From contig OX411555.1 of the NCBI GenBank assembly GCA_948146395.1, positions 43,578,225-43,642,224 on the forward strand: DNA of 64,000 nt, in the 5' to 3' direction. Source of the DNA: Fragum whitleyi. Lineage: Eukaryota; Mollusca; Bivalvia; Cardiida; Cardiidae. Below, piece after piece: positions 11,701 through 22,743 of this stretch. The number at the start of each line of letters is the position of its first letter. Position 1 is the stretch's first letter. The position numbers were made by a program, and so were the translations under genes. The notes under the pieces are model-generated. The model searched no databases. It saw nothing but the letters and a program-made list of their open reading frames with translations, and was not told the origin of the DNA.

Positions 11701-12272
11701 AATGACGTCCCGTCATTGTCACGTCACTGTCTACGTCACACGTATGTCACTACCTAACTATCTACTTAACGCTACTACTATCACCTGTAAATGAAACAAA
11801 ACTCATCAGCTTCACTTCTACAACAAAATTTTTTTATCAATGGTATGTACAACGATACTATGCAAATGGTGGCAATAGATGGACATGAAACTCTTCAAAA
11901 GTCTAGTTTGACCCCTGAAACATACAAATCTTTCATTAATTAACATTTCTAATTCAAAAGTCTAGCTTGACCCCTGAAACATACAAAACTTTCATTAACT
12001 AACATTTCTAATTCAAAAGTCTACATTGACCCCTGAAACAAATTGGTGACATTAATCCGCAATTCTTATCAGCAATTCAGGGTAACAACAGAAACAAACA
12101 AATTTTATAAACTATTCACAGTTAACATGCAATAAGAAGACAATTGTGTCTATCTCTCCCCTCTCTAAAAAATGCGTCCTCGCAGGTACTTCCGGTCAGC
12201 ATACCGTGTGAACCCGAAATCTGAATAATGAAATAATTGTTAAGTCGATAATGAAACATTAAAACATAATAA
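11701..12272 (-). other. Retrotransposon 3' noncoding region with a 59-bp tandem repeat
   Basis: Between the pol stop and the LTR. Three copies of a 59-bp unit start at about 11896, 11955 and 12014 (shared phrase TTGACCCCTGAAACA). No ORF. Confidence 0.75.
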
Positions 12273-15200
12273 CTATTGGTTCACTATGGCTGATAAAATC
12301 TTATGAGCTGTGTCCGAATCGACATTATTCAATACTCCCGATTTCATCATTTCTTCCAAAGCTTGTATTCGGTTGTCGATAGGACGAACACTCATTGCAT
12401 GGGCTACATAATCTCCGTATTTGTCAGGCGGTTTTCGCTGTCTTCCCGACCGTCGGGGAACAGGTACGGGTGTTTTCGTTTTGACAACTAATTTTGGTTC
12501 TGTCTCTTCTTCAACTGTTTCTGTGACTCTATCTTCTTGACCTTCCTTTGATCCCTGACCTTTCTCTATTGTATCTTCTCCTTGAGCATGAGTTCCATCC
12601 TCAACATTTTTAATCTCTTTTTGTTCCTCTTCTTCTTCATTATCATCATCATCACCATCATCATCATCGTCATCATCATCTTGTACTTCCTCATCTTCTT
12701 CAACCAGACCTTTATTCTGTGTTGAATGTATTCCATCTGTATTCTTTGGATCCACAACGAGGTCATGGGCGTCCCCATGCCAGTCTGTTCCTAAAACAAC
12801 TCTGTCCTCGTCATCATCCGTATCTTCTTGCACGACGTCATGCTTCTTTACTGTTTCTTCAGTATTCTTCACCGAATCTTTCTCTATTTCTATTTCATCA
12901 TTCACATCTGCATCCGCCATTCCTTCAATTTTGAAAAGAAGGTTTCTGTGCAGTGTCCTCACATTCCCCGATCTTTCCGACTGCACTTTGAATACAGGGA
13001 TCTCCGGTCTCGGTTTGTCAATTACTTGGTAAGCTTCTTCCTCAAACTTATCCGCAATCTTGTGCTTACCATCAAAGGCAACAATTTTCACTAGGACTCT
13101 ATCTCCAACGTTTACTTCTACTGCTCTAGCCTTCCTATCATAATATTTCTTCTGTTTCTCCTTCGCTCTGACTACATGAGACTCTACTAAATCTCTTGAG
13201 AATTCCAATCTTTTCCTGAGGTCAGCAACATATTCCTTTGTCGTCTTTGATGTTGATTCTTCCCAAACTCGTTCATACTCAACATCAATCGGCAGTTTGG
13301 GTCTACGACCAAACATGAACTCAAAAGGACTGAACTTCGTCGACTCGTGCGGGGTACAGTTGTAAAAGTATACAAGCGAGCTGACATACTTCTTCCAATC
13401 TTCTTTGAAGGATGGTTCTAATGTACCCAACATGTCTAAAAGAGTCCTATTGAATCGCTCTGGTCCGGCATTGCCCTGCGGATGGTACGGGGTGGTGTGG
13501 GTTTTCTTCATGTTCATAAGACTGCAGAGCTCTTTGATGATTTCGCTTTCGAAATTAGCTCCTTGGTCAGAGTGTAAACGGGTTGGTATTCCAAAGTTTA
13601 CTATAAAGTGGTTGTAGAATGCCTCTGCAGTTGTTTTAGCGGTCTGATTTCTTGTCGGTACTGCCATTGCATATTTGGTGAAATGGTCAGTAATAACTAG
13701 TATGTTCGATATTCCCCCTTTCGCTGGCTCTAATGTCAAGTAGTCGAAGCATACTAGTTCCAAAGGGTATGTGGTAGAAACACTCACCAGGGGTGCTCTT
13801 TCACTGGTAGAAGATTTCCTTCTTAGACATCTTTCACAAGATGACACCCACTTATCTACGGATGTAGACATGCCTGGCCAGAAAAACCTTTCTCTAAGCA
13901 GCCTCAAGGTTCTTTCTTTTCCTGGGTGGCCAACATCGTTATGAAGGCCCTTTAAAATTCCTTCGCGATATTCCGATGGAACAACTAGCTGTTCGATCTC
14001 TTTGTTTTCATCTTTGACTATCCTGAAGAGAAGACTTCTTATCATTTTGAAATTCTTGAATTGTTTCTTCATAGATAAGTCTTCATTATTCCATACATTA
14101 TGTGGTATCCTTCCATCAATTACAGCTTTCCTCCATCTTTCTATGAGAGGATCCAGTCTCTGCATCTTTCTCATTTCTCTCATCTCTTTCTGGGAAAGTG
14201 TTTGTCCAGGGACTTCAGTTATTTCTACTAGGTCCAAGGAGCAAAGCGGTAATGTCTCGATGTACGAGCAATTTACTGTGGAGTTACATATGGCTTTAAT
14301 TGTATCTCTTCCCATTTCCTCCATTTCTGTTTTGTCCTTGTTGAAAGGATAACGACTCATTGCATCAGCATCAGTATTTTTTAACCCTGGCCTGTAGAAG
14401 ATGTCAAACGAGTACTCTCCTAGGGCTGAAGCCCAACGATGTCCTGTGGCATCCAACTTTGCTGAGGTGAGTACATAAGTCAGGGGGTTGTTATCCGTCA
14501 ACACAGTAAAATGGTTGAGTGTGAGATAATCTGTGAACTTCTCTGTCACCGCCCATTTCAGTGCTAGAAATTCAAGCTTGAAAGCACTGTAGTTCCGTTC
14601 CGACTTGGACAAAGATCTGCTGGCAAAGGAAATCACTCTTTTCATTCCGTCTTGTTCTTGATAAAGAACTGCTCCTAATCCCTTGGTGGATGCGTCAATG
14701 TGCAGTTCAAACGGAACCGAAAAGTCTGGGTAGGCCAAAATGGGTGGGGATGACAACGTCTGTCGAAGACTCTCAAACACTTCTTGCTCCTTTTCTGCCC
14801 ACCTGAACTCAACTTCTTTACACTTTCCTTTCTTCTTTGAACTTGGTGGCAAAAGGTCAGCAAGTGGTCTGGTTATCTTGCTGAAATCCTTTATAAACCT
14901 GCGGTAATAACCCGCAAATGCCAAAAATGATCGCAACTCGTCTGAGTTAGTTGGTGTTGGCCAATTCTTAATTTTCTCTATTTTAGTGGGATCCGTCTCT
15001 ATTCCTTCCGCACTAACTACGTGTCCAAGGAACCCAACTTTTTCCTGGATAAAAATACATTTCTCCGGTGATAGTTTAAGATTACACTGTGCTAATCTTG
15101 TTAAAACTAGGTCAAGTCTATATAGATGTTCTTCAAACGAGTCCCCGAAGACTATTAGATCATCTAGGTATATTACACAGATGGTCATATTATAGTCTCC

Positions 15201-16172
15201 GAGACACTCTTCCATAAGGCGTTGATAGGTCGCTGGCGAATTAGAAAGTCCGAATGGCATCCTGTTATACTCGTAAAAGCCAAGCGGTCCTACTGTAAAT
15301 GCTGTCCTCTCCTTATGATGTTCTTCTATTTCTACTTGATGATATCCACTCTTCATATCAATTGTACTGAAGTACTTACTCCCCTTCAGTACGTCGAACA
15401 TCTCCTCGATCCTGGGCAGTGCGTATGCATCCTTAACTGTCCTCGTGTTTAGACATCTATAATCAACGCACATTCTAAGCGAGCCATTCTTCTTTCGGAC
15501 CAACACGATGTTACTTGCCCATGGAGACTTCGATTTCCGTATAATTCCTGCAGATAGAAGTTGTTCGAGGTGTTGTCTGACTTCCTCGATCATCATAGGA
15601 GGGATACGCCTGTGTTTCTGTTTAAAGGGATATTCTTTTTCAGGTAGGAGGTCTATTCTGTGTTTGATCATATCACAGTGGCCGATGTCTTCATCATGTT
15701 TGGAGAAAATATCCTCGTGTTTCCTAAGCAGATCCTTTAATCTCTGTTTCTCATCGGCGCTTAGCATGTTGTTCTGATCCATAATTAGATCATCTATGAG
15801 GTCTGTTCTCTTATGAGTATCTGCTATCTTGTTAAAAACTTCGTCTGTCACATTGACAGGTTGTACTTCGCAGATTACTGTTCTTGGGGAAATTGTGACT
15901 GTATCAGTTGTCAAATTACTGAGGGTTATATCAATCTCCTTTCTCTTTCCATTTTCAAATTTGAACACAGCTGGAGTTATGTCTATATAACTGGGAATGC
16001 CACCCTCTTTTGTCTCCTGTATGATCGCAGTTGTGCTAGGGTAGCTCAACTCCTTATCCGCATGGCCTTTGATAGTTATTGTCTGATTTGGCCTCAAAAT
16101 AACCTTGGTAGACTCGGCACATCTTACAACGGCAATTATATTCTTATTCTTCTTGAGCTCTCTCTCCCTCAC
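12273..16172 (-). CDS. pol: Pol: reverse transcriptase, RNase H and integrase
   Basis: About 1,300 residues copying retrotransposon RNA and inserting the cDNA. Reverse transcriptase shows the SPWASNIVLVRKK and MPFGLSNSPATYQ motifs and YLDD at about residues 335-338 (15159-15170). RNase H shows HIDAS, KLEFLAL and LTDNNPL, supplying acidic residues. Integrase has an HHCC zinc motif (HNDVGHPGK..CERC) and a D, D, E core (CFDYL; LHSDQGANFE; GPERFNRT). The C-terminus has a long Asp/Glu-rich tail and then RRSGRQRKPPDKYGDY. No chromodomain was seen. 16172 is only a GTG; the frame is open up to 16259, overlapping the end of the protease frame, so it is probably made by frameshifting rather than from its own start. 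Confidence 0.95.
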   Translation of the reverse strand: MRERELKKNKNIIAVVRCAESTKVILRPNQTITIKGHADKELSYPSTTAIIQETKEGGIPSYIDITPAVFKFENGKRKEIDITLSNLTTDTVTISPRTVICEVQPVNVTDEVFNKIADTHKRTDLIDDLIMDQNNMLSADEKQRLKDLLRKHEDIFSKHDEDIGHCDMIKHRIDLLPEKEYPFKQKHRRIPPMMIEEVRQHLEQLLSAGIIRKSKSPWASNIVLVRKKNGSLRMCVDYRCLNTRTVKDAYALPRIEEMFDVLKGSKYFSTIDMKSGYHQVEIEEHHKERTAFTVGPLGFYEYNRMPFGLSNSPATYQRLMEECLGDYNMTICVIYLDDLIVFGDSFEEHLYRLDLVLTRLAQCNLKLSPEKCIFIQEKVGFLGHVVSAEGIETDPTKIEKIKNWPTPTNSDELRSFLAFAGYYRRFIKDFSKITRPLADLLPPSSKKKGKCKEVEFRWAEKEQEVFESLRQTLSSPPILAYPDFSVPFELHIDASTKGLGAVLYQEQDGMKRVISFASRSLSKSERNYSAFKLEFLALKWAVTEKFTDYLTLNHFTVLTDNNPLTYVLTSAKLDATGHRWASALGEYSFDIFYRPGLKNTDADAMSRYPFNKDKTEMEEMGRDTIKAICNSTVNCSYIETLPLCSLDLVEITEVPGQTLSQKEMREMRKMQRLDPLIERWRKAVIDGRIPHNVWNNEDLSMKKQFKNFKMIRSLLFRIVKDENKEIEQLVVPSEYREGILKGLHNDVGHPGKERTLRLLRERFFWPGMSTSVDKWVSSCERCLRRKSSTSERAPLVSVSTTYPLELVCFDYLTLEPAKGGISNILVITDHFTKYAMAVPTRNQTAKTTAEAFYNHFIVNFGIPTRLHSDQGANFESEIIKELCSLMNMKKTHTTPYHPQGNAGPERFNRTLLDMLGTLEPSFKEDWKKYVSSLVYFYNCTPHESTKFSPFEFMFGRRPKLPIDVEYERVWEESTSKTTKEYVADLRKRLEFSRDLVESHVVRAKEKQKKYYDRKARAVEVNVGDRVLVKIVAFDGKHKIADKFEEEAYQVIDKPRPEIPVFKVQSERSGNVRTLHRNLLFKIEGMADADVNDEIEIEKDSVKNTEETVKKHDVVQEDTDDDEDRVVLGTDWHGDAHDLVVDPKNTDGIHSTQNKGLVEEDEEVQDDDDDDDDGDDDDNEEEEEQKEIKNVEDGTHAQGEDTIEKGQGSKEGQEDRVTETVEEETEPKLVVKTKTPVPVPRRSGRQRKPPDKYGDYVAHAMSVRPIDNRIQALEEMMKSGVLNNVDSDTAHKILSAIVNQ

Positions 16173-16248
16173 AACAATAGTGCGAAAGCAAAGGTACCAC
16201 GGTGTGTTTAGATCTCCATTCTGTAAGAAATTATTGCCATGCTTCGTC

Positions 16249-16259
16249 TTAACAGTCCT
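16249..16259 (-). promoter_or_regulatory. Protease/pol frame junction (possible +1 shift at a stop)
   Basis: On the minus strand GAC TGT TAA closes the protease frame. Skipping the first T of TAA continues into the pol frame (AAG ACG). The overlap is only 11 bases, so the shift would have to occur here if Pol is expressed from this copy. Confidence 0.45.
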
Positions 16260-16665
16260 TCATAAATTCTTGAAGTATATTTGTTCCTAAGATAATTGGC
16301 GTCTTCTCTGAATACGGTGTATCCGGAACAACTAATAATAGGCAACTTTTAACTTCCGCACCAGGTAAACCAGAGGGTATTTCTATCTCTGTCTCAATGT
16401 ATCCTATATATGGGAGTTGACTCCCATCTGCGCACTCAATATTGAGTAATCCATCTATTCTATGTATGTCAATTCCAGGTAAATTCTGTGTAACAAAGGT
16501 ATGAGAAACAACACTGACACAACTCCCAGTATCTAGTAATGCTGTAGATAATATTCCATTTACAATAACCGAAGACTCATTCGGTTGTCCTACTAATTTG
16601 GGATCATTTTGGTTTCGGCTGCTCACGTTTGATCCCGCAATGTGAGCGCCTACTCTTTTGGACAC
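16249..16665 (-). CDS. pro: Retrotransposon aspartic protease
   Basis: A 138-codon frame with the active-site motif LLDTGSCVSVVS (Asp near residue 45) and a downstream IILGTNIL, the usual second hydrophobic-Gly motif of retropepsins. It matures Gag and Pol. It overlaps the gag end by 16 bases in the -1 frame, so the GTG at 16665 is likely not a true start. It ends TGT-TAA, and the pol frame opens in +1 across that stop (overlap 16249-16259). In most gypsy elements PR and RT share a frame, so the break is either programmed +1 shifting or an inactivating one-base change. Confidence 0.88.
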   Translation of the reverse strand: MSKRVGAHIAGSNVSSRNQNDPKLVGQPNESSVIVNGILSTALLDTGSCVSVVSHTFVTQNLPGIDIHRIDGLLNIECADGSQLPYIGYIETEIEIPSGLPGAEVKSCLLLVVPDTPYSEKTPIILGTNILQEFMKDC

Positions 16666-17780
16666 ACATCCTGTTTGTGTCCTGGCTCATTACAATTATA
16701 GCATATTATACTGCTATTCCATGCTGGGCAGTCCCTCTGTAGATGGCCCTTCTTGTTACATGTCCAACAAGTGGGTTGGAAGTTGTTTCCACTCACTGGT
16801 CTCTGAGGTTGATAATCTCCACGGCCTCTTCCTCGCCCCCTAAAACCTTGACCTCTCCCTCGATATCCTCGACCTCTTCCTCTTTTCCCTTGATTCTGAT
16901 AATTCGACTCTTGTTTCTTATTCTCTAATTTGTCTATCCTTTCATTTAACTTAAGCAGTAGTTGTTTTATCTCTGACATCTCTCTTGTCTGGCTATCAAC
17001 AGCTGACGCTGCTTTGCATGTTTTCGGCTTTATCTCCTTTTCATCGTTGTCCATTAAACTTGATTCAAGTTTTCTTATTTCTCTTTTGAGATCGTCGTAG
17101 TTTAGGATTTTGTCAAACTGGTACATGGACATTAGTTTTAAATCACGTCTGAGTCCTGCGTGAAACACTTCCTTTAACAAAGTAACGTCACTTCTCTTAA
17201 GGGCGCTAATCTGTACACCTCTATCAAATATTTCCTCGAGCCGGGACGTATATGAGGAAACTGACTCATCCTCCAATTGATGACAGCTGTAGAACTTCCT
17301 CATAACAGCTTCTCGACTCTCTACAGAACCATATTCGCTCTCAAATTTCTCGATTATCTCCTTCACTTTCACTTCTGTGCCCAATCTCCTCAGCTTGTCT
17401 CCTGCTTTTCCTCTGCACGCTCTCCTTAGACCCAGCAGGATCTGTTCTTCCGGGATTTTCTGACTAACAAGTCCCTCAATCTCATATTTAAAAGATGTCC
17501 ATGTAACATCTCCTTTTCCCTCCTCTCCAAAAAATACAGGTAACTTTGGATAGTGGAAGTTACTGTATGACGGGGAAGGTTCTGGCTCCTTATGTGTCTC
17601 TGGTTCGGTCTTAAATCCACTAAAAGCTTTTATCAAATTCACCACATCAGCTGGTGAATGAAGATCTGGCTTTATTCCTAATAGGTGAAGAGCCTCAAAC
17701 AATTTCTCCTTCTCATCTCCTGGTAATGTAGCCGAAGCTGTATCTTTCTTTCCTTCTTCCATAATTCCTCTACTTCTCAC
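16650..17780 (-). CDS. gag: Gag (PNMA/Ty3-type capsid plus nucleocapsid)
   Basis: 376 residues with an ATG start. The N-terminal two thirds resembles the retrotransposon capsid fold also found in PNMA proteins: FFGEEGKGDVTWTSFKYEIE, LGLRRACRGKAGDKLRRLG, then an FESEYG segment. A coiled region with EIKQLLLKLNERIDKLENK follows. An RGRGRGYRGRGQGFRGRGRG basic box precedes two CCHC zinc knuckles, CWTCNKKGHLQRDC and CYNCNEPGHKQDVC. The ORF ends AAAGAGTAG just after a CCAAAAG slip-type sequence leading into protease. It packages element RNA in virus-like particles, by analogy with the family. Confidence 0.93.
   Translation of the reverse strand: MRSRGIMEEGKKDTASATLPGDEKEKLFEALHLLGIKPDLHSPADVVNLIKAFSGFKTEPETHKEPEPSPSYSNFHYPKLPVFFGEEGKGDVTWTSFKYEIEGLVSQKIPEEQILLGLRRACRGKAGDKLRRLGTEVKVKEIIEKFESEYGSVESREAVMRKFYSCHQLEDESVSSYTSRLEEIFDRGVQISALKRSDVTLLKEVFHAGLRRDLKLMSMYQFDKILNYDDLKREIRKLESSLMDNDEKEIKPKTCKAASAVDSQTREMSEIKQLLLKLNERIDKLENKKQESNYQNQGKRGRGRGYRGRGQGFRGRGRGRGDYQPQRPVSGNNFQPTCWTCNKKGHLQRDCPAWNSSIICYNCNEPGHKQDVCPKE
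16655..16661 (-). promoter_or_regulatory. Candidate -1 frameshift site between gag and protease
   Basis: The minus strand reads CCAAAAG two codons before the gag stop. A Lys tRNA on AAA can re-pair one base back on AAA, which gives the protease frame. It is not a textbook X-XXY-YYZ heptamer. Confidence 0.45.
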
Positions 17781-19637
17781 TTATAGCTATTTACTCTCCT
17801 TTTTCAACAAAGTTATGAAGTGTCAAGTCTGGGATATAAATCAAAGTCCAATCCGTATTAATGTTCTATTGTGGTGAAGGCAATACACACTTTTTTAATC
17901 ACTCTAAGTCCGACGTAAATTCACTAGATCTATTAAGTTGCACAACACCGAACATATAGGGATTTAACCAGTAAAGGGTTAATCCATTCACTCAACAAAG
18001 AAGGCTAAGAGTTAGGAATTCTTTATATAATAACTTAAATAGTGCACTATCACACATTGACTATGTTGGTAGCACTTATATATGTGTAGTCATTGTATAT
18101 GACTATCCACTATATAGGTGGGTAAAAGGTAGCACTATGGTCAAGAGTATAACACTGTCAGTGCAGGCTGACCTTGCAATACCTAGCCACGGCTAGTAAA
18201 TGAACAGTTGTTTGAACTATTTCATTCAATCAACAAAAGTTAATTGGTGGTATATATCTAATTCATTATTTACATTTCAATTAGGTATAAGGCATATAAG
18301 CTGAAAATTGTTGAAAGCAAACTAATACACTGAAATCAGAAATCAATATATTTATAATAAATATATTTTAAAGGATTCCTGGAACTGAATAATCAAGAAA
18401 TCATCTCAAATACCCTGAAAATTCTGAAAAGTGAAAATCTGAAATAAAGGGAGGTAATAAATCTAATAAATTTACCTATACCTGAAGCCGTAGGTGTCCC
18501 TGGTATCAGAATGTTTCCTGAGATAAATAACATAAAATCTAGGACTCAAATATCAGTAGGACGTTATGTTTACCAAAAAAATAAAGCTTAACTTTATGAC
18601 AATAATTGTTTAAATCTAAAGTTATATCCACTGGTAAATATTTAGAATGTATCTGTTGTGTCTGCAATTAGTATTTCCTAGATTACGAAAATTTAATTAT
18701 TAGTAACACATTGCTAAGCTATTGTAAAAAAATCAATTATGCAACCATTAAACATATTTCAAAATTTTTTATTCGATCATTCTAAATGTCTACTTCTTCT
18801 ATACACTAAAGTTACAATTTACTACTATCTACTACTAACTACTACGTTCATTCAGTCAAGTCATTGTCACCCAATGAGAAATGGGTAAATAAGCAGGAAC
18901 TATGATGACGTCAGATTGCGGGAAATTAATCAGCCAATGAAAATCGTCTGCGTGCGTAAACCCGATCCAATTTTTTCGGAAAATAAACTATCAATGAAAA
19001 CCTATATGTTTTGTTGTTTTGTTTATGAATTTTTTGGCAATAAACTACGGAAGTAAACGGGCTTGTAAAATGATAATACAAGGATGAAATAAGGGCAGAC
19101 AGGCCTTGAACGGGTAGGAATGGACAATTAGCAGGCCATATTATTGTTAGTAAATCCGTCACCAACCTAGTTTTCATGCAGTGAAAGTGAAAGTGCAAAA
19201 CTCACACGCTTCAGAAATCACACACTCTGAACAAAAATACAATGAATAGCCATTTCATAGATCTCATAAAATGCAGTTAGGATCAGACATGTAGAATACT
19301 TATCCCAAGATGACAACTTGAAATGACTTTGAACTATTGTTCGGGAATGTCGAGTGAGGCTTCTTTTAATCAAAAAGCACCACCAGATAAACCAAAACAA
19401 AACATCATGAGAAAGGAACAAAATTTTAGAATGTCGAAATGTGATGCTTTACCGGAGAAGGATTGAAATGTGAAATATCAAAAACATTGTACTCACGAGT
19501 AAATATCCTAAAATCCGTTATATAAGCACAATAAAATCACAATATCTAAACACATCCTTTACACAATATACACAATGTCACTGTTCTGTAAATCCAACGT
19601 TGTTTATTGTCCAAAATCCAATCGATCCAATCTGTGA
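17781..19637 (-). other. Retrotransposon 5' leader, 1.9 kb
   Basis: Long, AT-rich, apparently noncoding sequence between the primer site and gag. A 90-codon frame (18926-19198) has no recognisable domain. 'aaagggaggtaataa' at about 18448-18462 matches a motif seen reversed elsewhere in the window. Confidence 0.6.
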
Positions 19638-19661
19638 GTACTCAAATCTCGGTGGGCGCCA
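19638..19661 (-). promoter_or_regulatory. Primer binding site
   Basis: Two bases inside the 5' LTR the minus strand reads TGGCGCCCACCGAGATTTGA. It begins TGG, as expected for pairing with a tRNA CCA end. Its first 12 bases match the 3' end of an animal tRNA-Lys(CTT), as I recall it, at 11 positions; the match fades after that, so the tRNA identity is tentative. Confidence 0.6.
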
Positions 19662-19663
19662 TT

Positions 19664-20368
19664 TGTAGCCTTTAGTTGTTTGTAGTATATTGTAAACAAC
19701 TAATGGGTTGAGGTAGTGGGTACGATCGGTCCAGAGTACGGGGTAACAGAAGGGACTCAAACAAATCTCAATTTATCATTTAATCCATCGTCAGGAAATC
19801 CGCAATCTGTAATATACAATATAAAATACCTAAGTCCTATACATCAATAGACATGATTTGGCACATAAAGTATATTTACAGTCAGAAGTAAAACATTGCA
19901 GGAAATGATCAACTACCTACCAATTTATGGAATTGAATGCATGACTGCTCTCATCGTCTTCACCGATCAAATCACCAAAACAAACATTCTCGTGCTCCTG
20001 CAAAACAATGTGAAATTAGTTAAAACATGCCGGTTAGGATTAGTTTGAATGGAACGGGGCTTTGTTTACATCGGGCGCGGAAACCAACGACAAACACGAA
20101 CATCGACCAAAACAACCAAAATACCGTAAAGTCGCGTATCAGACCGATTCGGCAAATACACAGAATAACAATCGAGCCATTGCAAGACTGAACAAACCTT
20201 AGATCTTCAGAATAACGTTGGATTGAACTATTGACAATTCTCTCGATGTCTAGCGAAACCAATAACTATATCGAACTACGTCATCAAAATACCGGCAAAA
20301 CCAAACTTCGAAATAAACCAATGGAAACTCGTTTTATAAATGGAATGGATAAAAACGGACTGGTTACA
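19664..20368 (-). repeat. 5' LTR (right end)
   Basis: 705 bp, TG...CA, followed by the TAAT duplication at 20369-20372. It carries the promoter side of the element in minus-strand orientation. Confidence 0.95.
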
Positions 20369-20560
20369 TAATCAGAAACAAATTTCATGAAAATGCATCC
20401 ATAAATGAACGAGGAGTTGTGTTGATAAACTAAATTAACTTAAACGCCTCTTTTGCCATGAAGAATGCACCAAATGACAATGTCGTGGCCAGGGTCAAAT
20501 GAGAAATATTTTGTTTAAGTTTCATGACAACCTATGCATAAATGAAGAAGTTGTGTAAAC
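20369..20560 (+). mobile_element. Continuation of the split tandem-monomer element
   Basis: Directly after the target duplication there are two monomer-like phrases, AATTTCATGAAAATGCATCC and AGTTTCATGACAACCTATGC, each followed by 'ataaatgaa'. They match the 10895 fragment in type. The far end is not identifiable. Confidence 0.45.
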
Positions 20561-21600
20561 ATAAATTATAAATTTGACACTACTACATATTATCACAAAA
20601 CCTCTGTGAAATGCACAGTCACTTGACAAGGGACAAACTATACTGAACAACAAAAGTAACACATCACTTAATTTTTTAGATACAACTATTTCCATAATAT
20701 AAAGTTTGTAAGAAAGGTAAAAATCAATAGTGCATGAGTTCATGTGCAATATTGCTCTCAAATAATGTCTGACAAGTTGATTTATGAATTTAATCCAGAT
20801 TAAATCCTTCCATGGCTAAATCATGCCAAGAATATCCTGTACCAAAACTCCCTTTTAAGAAATAGTAGCAAAAAGACCCTATCTCTCTTATTGTCCGTTA
20901 ATATCCCATTAAAATTGTCAGAGAACTGCAGGTCGTCTCGTCTATTTTATGTATGCGTTTTTAATTACCCCTGTGGGCACAGAAACGCCATAAATTTATT
21001 CAAGCCGGAATTTCGGACACTTTTTCATTGCCTGGTCTTTCTCTTTACTAAATGGCCAGTTAAAAGTAGAAAAAGTTGAGTTATTGTGTGTATTTTATTG
21101 TATTCGATTCTATTTCTAAAACTTATCTAAATTACAATTTTACGTTACTTCAGGAATACACAGAAATTAAAAAAAAAAATGAAATTCTTGCTTTCATGGG
21201 TTTAGTATTTAACTTTAGTTGTAAAGTTTTATTTCAAATCCTAAAAATTAGACAATTTGAGAAAATATGTAAAAGAATTGCTCTAAGGATTTAGTCGATC
21301 AAAGGTTCATTAGAAAAGCAGTTGGAAATACCGTCTTCAAGATTCTTTTTTTTCCCAATAAATAACGTGCAAAGAATATTTTACAATAACACTATTTCTG
21401 TGAAAGAGATCATGTCATAGAAGTAAAGCATTTGAATTTTGTAATATGTTATTGGGTTAAGGTAATAGGGACGATTAAACATTCTTCTTTCCCATGCTGA
21501 TTTCTGACACAATTCTGCGATGATCGTTCAGTTTGAAATTTTTCATCTTCTATCAACCTATTTAATATAATACAAAAAAATATCCTAACCGATCTTCTCC
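20561..21600. other. Unassigned sequence
   Basis: No convincing exon, RNA gene or bounded repeat. Short ORFs are AT-rich and unsupported. Confidence 0.4.
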
Positions 21601-21655
21601 TCTGTCTATCTGAATCTGTCTCTTTTTTCTGTCTCTCTTTCTTATTCTGTCTATA

Positions 21656-21926
<271 letters not shown>

Positions 21927-22082
21927 TAATTCTCCCGTTATATACCAACACATTTTTGTTCTGATAGTTTCCGATTAGGTATTTATACTTGTAGGAGAGT
22001 TTATTTTATTAAACATGAAAAAAATGAAATTTTAAAACAGAAGATTTATTATATAACTAGAGTAAAACCTTCTATGAAATAG

Positions 22083-22425
22083 ATTTGTTTGTTTTTATGG
22101 GGTTTAATGCCATTATCAACATTATCATAGTCATATTGCGGCGGCTGGCGACCGTCACATGTTTTTTAAATTGTGTGTGTGTGTGGTGTTTTTTTTTTTT
22201 TTTTTTCGTTTCTCACAACAGCTCAAGATTCATAATATTTCGTACGAGTCACCAACTGCTCATTCCGTGTACTACTTATCAAACGTCCTAGGTGGGAGAA
22301 AAATGACTCGTGTCACAACGACTTTTGTCAATTGTTCCGGATGAATCTTGCCAAGTCGTGGTTCGAACTCTCAACCTAGGATTGCCAAATTTGTAACCGT
22401 TGAGCTAGCCTGACTCGACTCTCTT
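22083..22425 (-). repeat. tRNA-derived SINE (minus strand)
   Basis: The reverse complement begins at about 22425 with GGCTAGCTCAACGGTTAC (box A) and has GAGAGTTCGAACCACGAC (box B). It ends 'ggcattaaaccccataaaaa', the common tail of these SINEs. A T-run (about 22190-22206) and a GT run lie inside. Confidence 0.65.
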
Positions 22426-22726
22426 AAAAGTTCGATATTTTATTCAACAGACAAGAAAAATAGGAAAGTTAAGATGTTACACTGGTTCGGAAAAATAAAA
22501 ACATCTTCCATTGTAACCATAGCAAAGCAATCAAAATTTGATATGTCCAACAATTAATTGCATGCAATGGTCATTTCATTCCCATAAATAACACATCTGG
22601 AACCATGTTTGAGGCTCGAATAAACATGTGGCCTGAGAGTCTTTGGAAAGAAAACGAAATTTGAATTAAGCAGACAAGGAAATGTGCTCTGTAGAAGATC
22701 TACGATCTGTCTTTTTGGAAATCCGA

Positions 22727-22743
22727 GGGGGGGGGGGGGGGGG
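22727..22743 (+). repeat. 17-base G homopolymer
   Basis: Uninterrupted G17, unusual in AT-rich DNA. It is likely length-variable and error-prone in assembly. Confidence 0.9.

Larger units (their letters stand above)
10978..20368 (-). mobile_element. Complete Ty3/gypsy LTR retrotransposon (9,391 bp)
   Basis: Two 705-bp direct LTRs (10978-11682 and 19664-20368) begin TG and end CA, and the whole is flanked by TAAT at 10974-10977 and 20369-20372. On reading, the LTRs are indistinguishable. Transcription is on the minus strand: 5' LTR (right), primer site, 1.9-kb leader, gag, protease, RT-RNaseH-integrase, 3' noncoding region, 3' LTR (left). The domain order RT-RNaseH-IN identifies Ty3/gypsy (Metaviridae). 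Near-identical LTRs and open reading frames indicate very recent insertion. Confidence 0.96.

Noticed and set aside
12303..16290. Plus-strand ORFs opposite pol
   Set aside because: They are shadows of the retrotransposon coding strand, without domains.
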